Below, in pieces: positions 59,368-64,000 of a stretch of DNA of 64,000 nucleotides. The notes beneath the pieces were generated by a model that searched no databases, had not been told where the DNA came from, and saw nothing but the letters and a program-made list of their open reading frames with translations. Made by a program: the position numbers and the translations under genes. Source of the DNA: Straminergon stramineum (taxonomy: Eukaryota; Streptophyta; Bryopsida; Hypnales; Calliergonaceae); assembly GCA_963920665.1 (NCBI GenBank), contig OY987265.1, positions 21,147,001 to 21,211,000 on the forward strand, written 5' to 3'. Each line of letters starts with the position of its first letter. The stretch's first letter is position 1.

Positions 59368-61333
59368 TTAGACGCTGATTTGCATCAGAGTGTGTGTCCA
59401 TGTTCCGGCAAGAGCGCCCAGTGGCGGCGCAACCAGGTAGATCCAGATGCTGTCATACTTGTTGGCCACTATGGCGGGACCCAAGGTTCGCATTGGGTTC
59501 ATGGAAGCTCCGGATATGGGCCTGCACGACAGCACCCACCAAATGAACCCAGGGTCACGCAACTCAATCTCTGTAAAATTTTCTCTCACATAGAATTTCG
59601 GGCTGTAACTCTAATCTGCAGCTGGAGCCGTGATGTGGAAAATGGTACATGCTGAATTGCGATAGCAGCAGTGGAGTACTTTTTTCCGAAGAAGGTTTCA
59701 ATTTTGGGTTACTTAGCATAAAGCTCAATGATAAACGACAATCTTGGTTGATCCAATGATGGAGAATTAAATCTTGAGAAACTGAGTTGTACGGAGTATG
59801 AAAATTCATGTGACATAGTTGCATGAAACTGAAACTTGGCAAAATTTGTGTATATGTAAGAGAGGGTCAAATGTATCTATGCTTATAATATCTAACATTT
59901 GCCTCCCTGTAATTGCACATGTTAGTGTATTCGGAAGCCCATAGATATGTCCCCAGTGTCATTAGAAAGGCTTGAATTCAAGAAGTGGAGGCTTCAAGAC
60001 GTACCCTGCAAGCAGGACGTTGAGGATGACAGTCGCCCCCACAGCAATTCCAGCTAGCTCCCCACTCTGCGCCACATCTCACATTTAGGTCGAGGTGGTA
60101 AAAAATTTCAAATAGGAACCTCTGAATAGATCGAAGACTCAACATATGTAAAGCTAGCAGTTCGGTGATTTCGTACATTACTGGATCCAGTGGACACAGC
60201 TGTCGCAACGAACATGAGATTGAACCCTAGAACGAGTTCCACAATGAAAGCTTTTGCGTTCCCGCCGTAAGGGAGTGTGAGTGCCGCTTCGACATCGTTG
60301 GTGAGCGCTCGCAGAACAGCAGCTGCAACTAAAGCTCCGAGGAATTGTGCAAACACGTAAATGGGTACCTGGAAGATAATGCATCAATTTGGCACACATA
60401 CAAACGGCGCCATGGATAAAAATGGGAAGAGATCTTCGATCTGCGGACCCTTTTCAAATTTTGTAAACAAATCTCGAATCAGAAGGACTCACAAGCTGTA
60501 AAGGGAACAATTTCTTCGACGCGAATGCAATAGTGACCGCTGGGTTCAAATGAGCTCCAGAAATATGACCCACCGCGAACACCATCATCATCACAGATAA
60601 CCCCCCTGCCGTCGCCAGTCCCAGCAGCGTCAAGTCGCCATTATTGTTTTTGTCAACGATTGCCGTGCCGCAGGCGCTGAACATGATGAGGAACACTGCC
60701 ACCATCTCCGCTGCCGCCTGTCAAATAACAACAAGCATCAAATCGGGCACCACACTACCACTATTCCGCCACTAGAATTTGAAGGTTTTGGCGTGTTTTA
60801 GCAACGTCTGAAACTTTGGAGCAACGTTTCGGAAGATGCTTTTGCGACGTGTTCCTTTTTTAAGCAGAAATGAAAATATTGGAACTTTTTTCAGTAACCC
60901 GCAACAATTTTGAGTTAACATGTTCAAAAACGTTCTTCAATCACGTAGCAACGTCGAATGCCAGTTGTGGAATAACATTTTTGTGTTCAACATTCAAACG
61001 TTGCTACAAACGTTGTTGTATGGCACGGCTGAATTCTAGTAGTGCTCAACGCATATCATGCAAAACATCCCCAATTTAAGAAGAGTTTGACAAGATCCAT
61101 ACCATTCTCAGCACTTTGCTATACGATAGTCCAGCAATCTGACCCCGTTCCTCCATTGCTGGTCGCTTCTTCCACTCTTGATGATCCTGCATCAGCGGAA
61201 CCTCCAGCAAACACTGATCGAGACACTGACCTGATAATTCGGCAGACATTCCACATCTGTTGCAGCATGGTTTTGAGTTGATGTTCCAGGGAGTTGGTAG
61301 CACCACTCGATCGTCCACTTGTGGGGTCTCCAT
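59368..61333 (-). CDS. NIP: NIP-type aquaporin (nodulin 26-like intrinsic protein)
   Basis: Five exons on the minus strand, 61333-61103, 60717-60493, 60368-60177, 60066-60005 and 59521-59368, give about 287 residues. The ATG lies in TCACCATGG, a strong context; an in-frame upstream ATG near 61456 is an alternative. The hydrophilic N-terminus (~75 residues) is followed by six membrane helices and two pore loops. The first loop is [13 protein letters not shown] (NPA at 135-137). The second is [17 protein letters not shown], where NPA has become NPM (245-247). By alignment with soybean NOD26 and rice Lsi1, the selectivity filter reads Gly115, Val233, Ala242, Arg248. NIPs conduct water, glycerol, boric acid, silicic acid or arsenite depending on this filter. 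The GVAR filter mixes features of the NIP I and NIP III groups, so I do not assign a substrate. Intron 1 has a CACTA-like repeat. Confidence 0.94.
60770..61044. mobile_element. CACTA-like miniature element in NIP intron 1
   Basis: The left tip CACTAGAATTTGAAGG and the right tip, inverted, CACTACTAGAATTCAG agree apart from a three-base shift. Subterminal motifs of the GCAACGT type occur repeatedly in direct orientation on the left and inverted on the right. No clean 3-bp duplication is visible. It is 275 bp and non-coding. Confidence 0.5.
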
Positions 61334-62750
61334 GGTGAAGGTTGCGCAAGAGGAGACGTTGGCTTCTGATCGATCGATCGATGAGGATTGTGTGAGAGCG
61401 TAAAGCTTACCCAGCCCTTTGAAATTCAAGGCCCTGCCCTTGGTTAACGAACTCATAAGCTACGCACAAGCTACATGTCGATCCTCTTTTACTTTTGGCT
61501 TAAGTGATTGGACCACCATAGCTGAACGGTGAACAGGATCGACACGAACTTGAGTTGCGAGAGGGTACTGCTGCGTCTCCATCTACAAAAAAGTCCAGGA
61601 CATGGCCAGAAGCATGACGGAGCCATCGCATTCACGCTTTTTATTCTTGTAGGTAACGAAGATGAGAAATGTTACTGTTGATATTAATGTAAGGTCTCCA
61701 TTCAGCATACAGTAAGGGAGAGGTTCATTCACGATACAGGTAAACTTTGAACCTTTCCCTACAACATTCTAGAAACTTGCACCATCTCATATTTTGCGCA
61801 TCAATTTTTTGTTAAGCTATGAAACTATCGCAGGAAAATCAATGCCAATAGATCAAGTGTTTTCACAATTCCCACAATTCAAAGCTCACGTGTTGGGTCA
61901 ATGGAGCTACTAATATATCTGTGTGGTTTATTTTGTGCAATTAAAATCGTTATGGAAATCTGATAGTACAATCCGTGGCCACCTATTTTGATCCGAGACA
62001 AAGACTCAGTAAGTGCAGTGCATGCGAAGCGCATGGAGAAGGGGTGTAGCTGTTCATTGGCCTTTGTATGTTCCAGTGCTGCGAATGCAAGAAGCTCTAT
62101 CTCAAGCTCCTCAAGCTTCACAACATCTTGCGCATCATCAAACTCAAGAACTATCTGCTTGGAGCTTAGTTGTTGCATATTGGAAAAATGTTACCAGCAA
62201 ATTGTAGACAAGCATTGAATAGCTCTTCAGATTAAAGGACCAGAATTGGGCACAAAAGTCATGATTGATGACACTTAATAGCAAGTACAGTAATACCTTC
62301 AATCTCTCCAACTTTTGAAGGTAATAGAAATATTTGTCAAGTACAAAGTGAGTTCCAGCACTTTCATGTGGAGTTTCTTGCGAAGTTTTTCACCAATCGA
62401 AATTACACGCTTTGTGCATAGTTTAGTGCAACATTTCAAATCAGACTCTCCTTGTACCTTGTACCGTGTTTGCACTATTTAACAGATACCTATGTCTAAT
62501 CAAATACTCACTTCTAAGTTCATTCTTCATGTCACAATCTTTTGTACTCTCAAAAGAGAAAATTAAACAAAAATGAGAGTAATTTGCTAATGGTGGCAAT
62601 GAAGTACAATACATTAACCCTCTCATAAACTTGAAAATAATCAACCACTCCGGCCAACATCTCCTGAACATAAACTAAATCATTAATAACCACTGCCACC
62701 ATTACATACAAGTTCCACCACACCCCATTCTCCCCCCAAATCCAAATATG
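61334..62750. other. NIP upstream region and spacer
   Basis: The first few hundred bases should contain the NIP promoter. A GATCGATCGATC run lies at about 61369-61382. A 99-codon frame on the minus strand (61879-62178) begins MQQLSSKQIVLEFDDAQ and looks somewhat protein-like, but I recognise nothing. No other feature. Confidence 0.35.
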
Positions 62751-62754
62751 TTAA

Positions 62755-63940
62755 CCCTTAAACATCAAAGCGGACGTTTTGTGTCCAATGGATGACAAAG
62801 AATCTCTCCATGTAGGATAGAACTACAACTATTCATCCTCAGAATTATGTGAGAAAAGGATAGGTCTTCTACAATAGTATGACTTCTAATGAATATTTTT
62901 TATTTTTTTTAAAGTAGATGATGTCACATGGTTCCAAAAGGAAGAATTTCCATGGGCACCAATCCATCCTTTAACCCCAAAGTGTCACGGAGGACAAAAA
63001 GTGTCCTCACACAGTTTTAAGTCTACTATAACTTCTCCATCCAAGGTTCAAATCCAATGAAACTTATTGGGAAAGTTGCACTTATTTTTCTAGTTTATGT
63101 GGTTAAATTTTCAGATCAATCAAAGATGTATTGCTTCTTTAGTAGCCAATCAAAGAGCACAGCTTTGCAAAAGTTCACAAAATTGCATTTTAGGGCTACA
63201 ACTTCAGGGACTTGTATCTTCTTCATTAATGATTTGTTTTCAATGAAATTTGTTGGGTTTTGTTTTTCTTGAAGTCTAGTTATTGTGGTAAAATTTTCAT
63301 GTCAATACAAGTTGTTTTGAATGTTTGGGAGCAATTCGAAGTCCTAAACCCTATCATTTTTGGAGTACAGTGAACTTTGGTGGCTTATATCGTCTTCGTA
63401 CAAAGTCCTTTTTCAATAAAACTTATTGGGAAAGTTGTGCCTACAAGTCTGGTTTGTGTGGCTAAAATTTCATGTCAATCCAAGAAGTATTGAGTGAATG
63501 AGAAGCATTCTAGTAGAGAGAGGTTCAGCCCTAGATGTGTTTTTTGCAGTTTTTCTGACTATTTTTTGACATTTCAAAGCCGTTTTCTAGACACCATGAC
63601 TCAATTTCATGAATTTTTTTTCCACCGATGTGTTTGTATACTAGTTTTGAATCACTTTGTAGTGTAATTTTTTTTCATTTCAGTAGGTTTAGAAATCAAA
63701 TTTCACCTCCAAATGTGTTTTGGGAAAAATTTCAGCATTCATTTTCAACACTTAATCATTATGATCTCGCAATCTATGCAGCCAATTGACTTCAAGTTTT
63801 GTGCATGTCATCTAAAACATGTTTACTACAAGATTGTATGGTTGAGATTTGTATAACTTGAAGAAATTTAGGTCTATATAGCTTCAAAAGCAATGATGTT
63901 TTTGGACCCCGGATATCTCATGTCACTTTGGGGTTAAGGG
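62755..63940. mobile_element. Small TTAA-type element split by copy C
   Basis: The outer left end CCCTTAAACATC follows TTAA (62751-62754). The outer right end is GGG followed by TTAA (63941-63944). Removing copy C and one TTAA restores an element of about 223 bp with CCCTTAA at both tips. The TTAA used as target by copy C is the one inside the right CCCTTAA tip. Confidence 0.55.
62975..63933 (+). mobile_element. ~960-bp TTAA-type element, copy C (diverged)
   Basis: The ends CCCCAAAGTGTCACGG and, inverted, CCCCAAAGTGACATGAG form a terminal repeat flanked by TTAA (62971-62974 and 63934-63937). The body follows copy A in order, including GGACAAAAAGTGTCC near the left end, the three internal units and the tail near ttcagcattcattttcaacac. 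It is clearly more diverged than A and B are from each other, and the 78-codon frame of A/B is not kept. Confidence 0.8.
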
Positions 63941-64000
63941 TTAAAGAATAAAATCTAAACTCACTCTCCTTCCCTTCCTCCTCTAAAAATATCATACATA

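Noticed and set aside
1..64000. CRISPR arrays, operons, prophage
   Set aside because: The window is eukaryotic. The repeats present are transposon-like or promoter-type tandem units with no spacer-repeat regularity.

Overview
The window is nuclear DNA of a land plant. Nine intact or apparently intact protein genes are visible. Seven belong to known families, and six of those have GT-AG introns: a JINGUBANG-type WD40 protein, a RETICULATA-related plastid protein, a VIT1 iron transporter, a nucleus-encoded plastid Ycf23 protein, 60S ribosomal protein L34, phosphopantothenate-cysteine ligase and a NIP aquaporin. Two more open frames are unrecognised. A U6 snRNA gene with a plant-type Pol III promoter lies inside an intron. 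The aquaporin's unusual filter and the abundance of TTAA-flanked repeats hint at a non-flowering lineage (bryophyte, lycophyte or fern), but I cannot name the species.

Layout. 0-13 kb: a CACTA-type hairpin repeat, the WD40 gene (+), a 0.75-kb inverted-terminal repeat, a GC-rich TTA-flanked repeat and the RETICULATA-related gene (-). 13-29 kb: a very AT-rich desert with a decayed Tc1/mariner transposase, a cytochrome P450 relic and several TTAA-flanked miniature elements. 28.7-38 kb: VIT1 (+) enclosed between two inverted copies of a ~970-bp element. 38-42 kb: two unrecognised open frames. 42.4-49 kb: YCF23 (nine exons, with the U6 gene in intron 6) and RPL34 (four exons), both on the minus strand. 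49.5-50.7 kb: a foldback element with ~450-bp arms. 53.4-57.6 kb: PPCS (+, ten coding exons). 59.4-61.3 kb: NIP aquaporin (-, five exons). 62.7-63.9 kb: a third, diverged copy of the ~960-bp element nested inside another small element.

The most unusual signal is a diverse population of non-autonomous elements that begin with C-rich ends (CCCCTAAAGG and relatives) and sit between TTAA duplications. These are the hallmarks of the piggyBac superfamily, which is generally considered absent or rare in land plants. Two empty sites in paralogous repeats inside the window show directly that one such element duplicated a single TTAA. Members occur in introns of YCF23, PPCS and the RETICULATA-related gene.

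The known genes are housekeeping or plastid/membrane functions with no operon-like relation. YCF23 and RPL34 are simply tandem neighbours. All exon models come from reading splice sites and conserved protein families by eye. No alignment was run.
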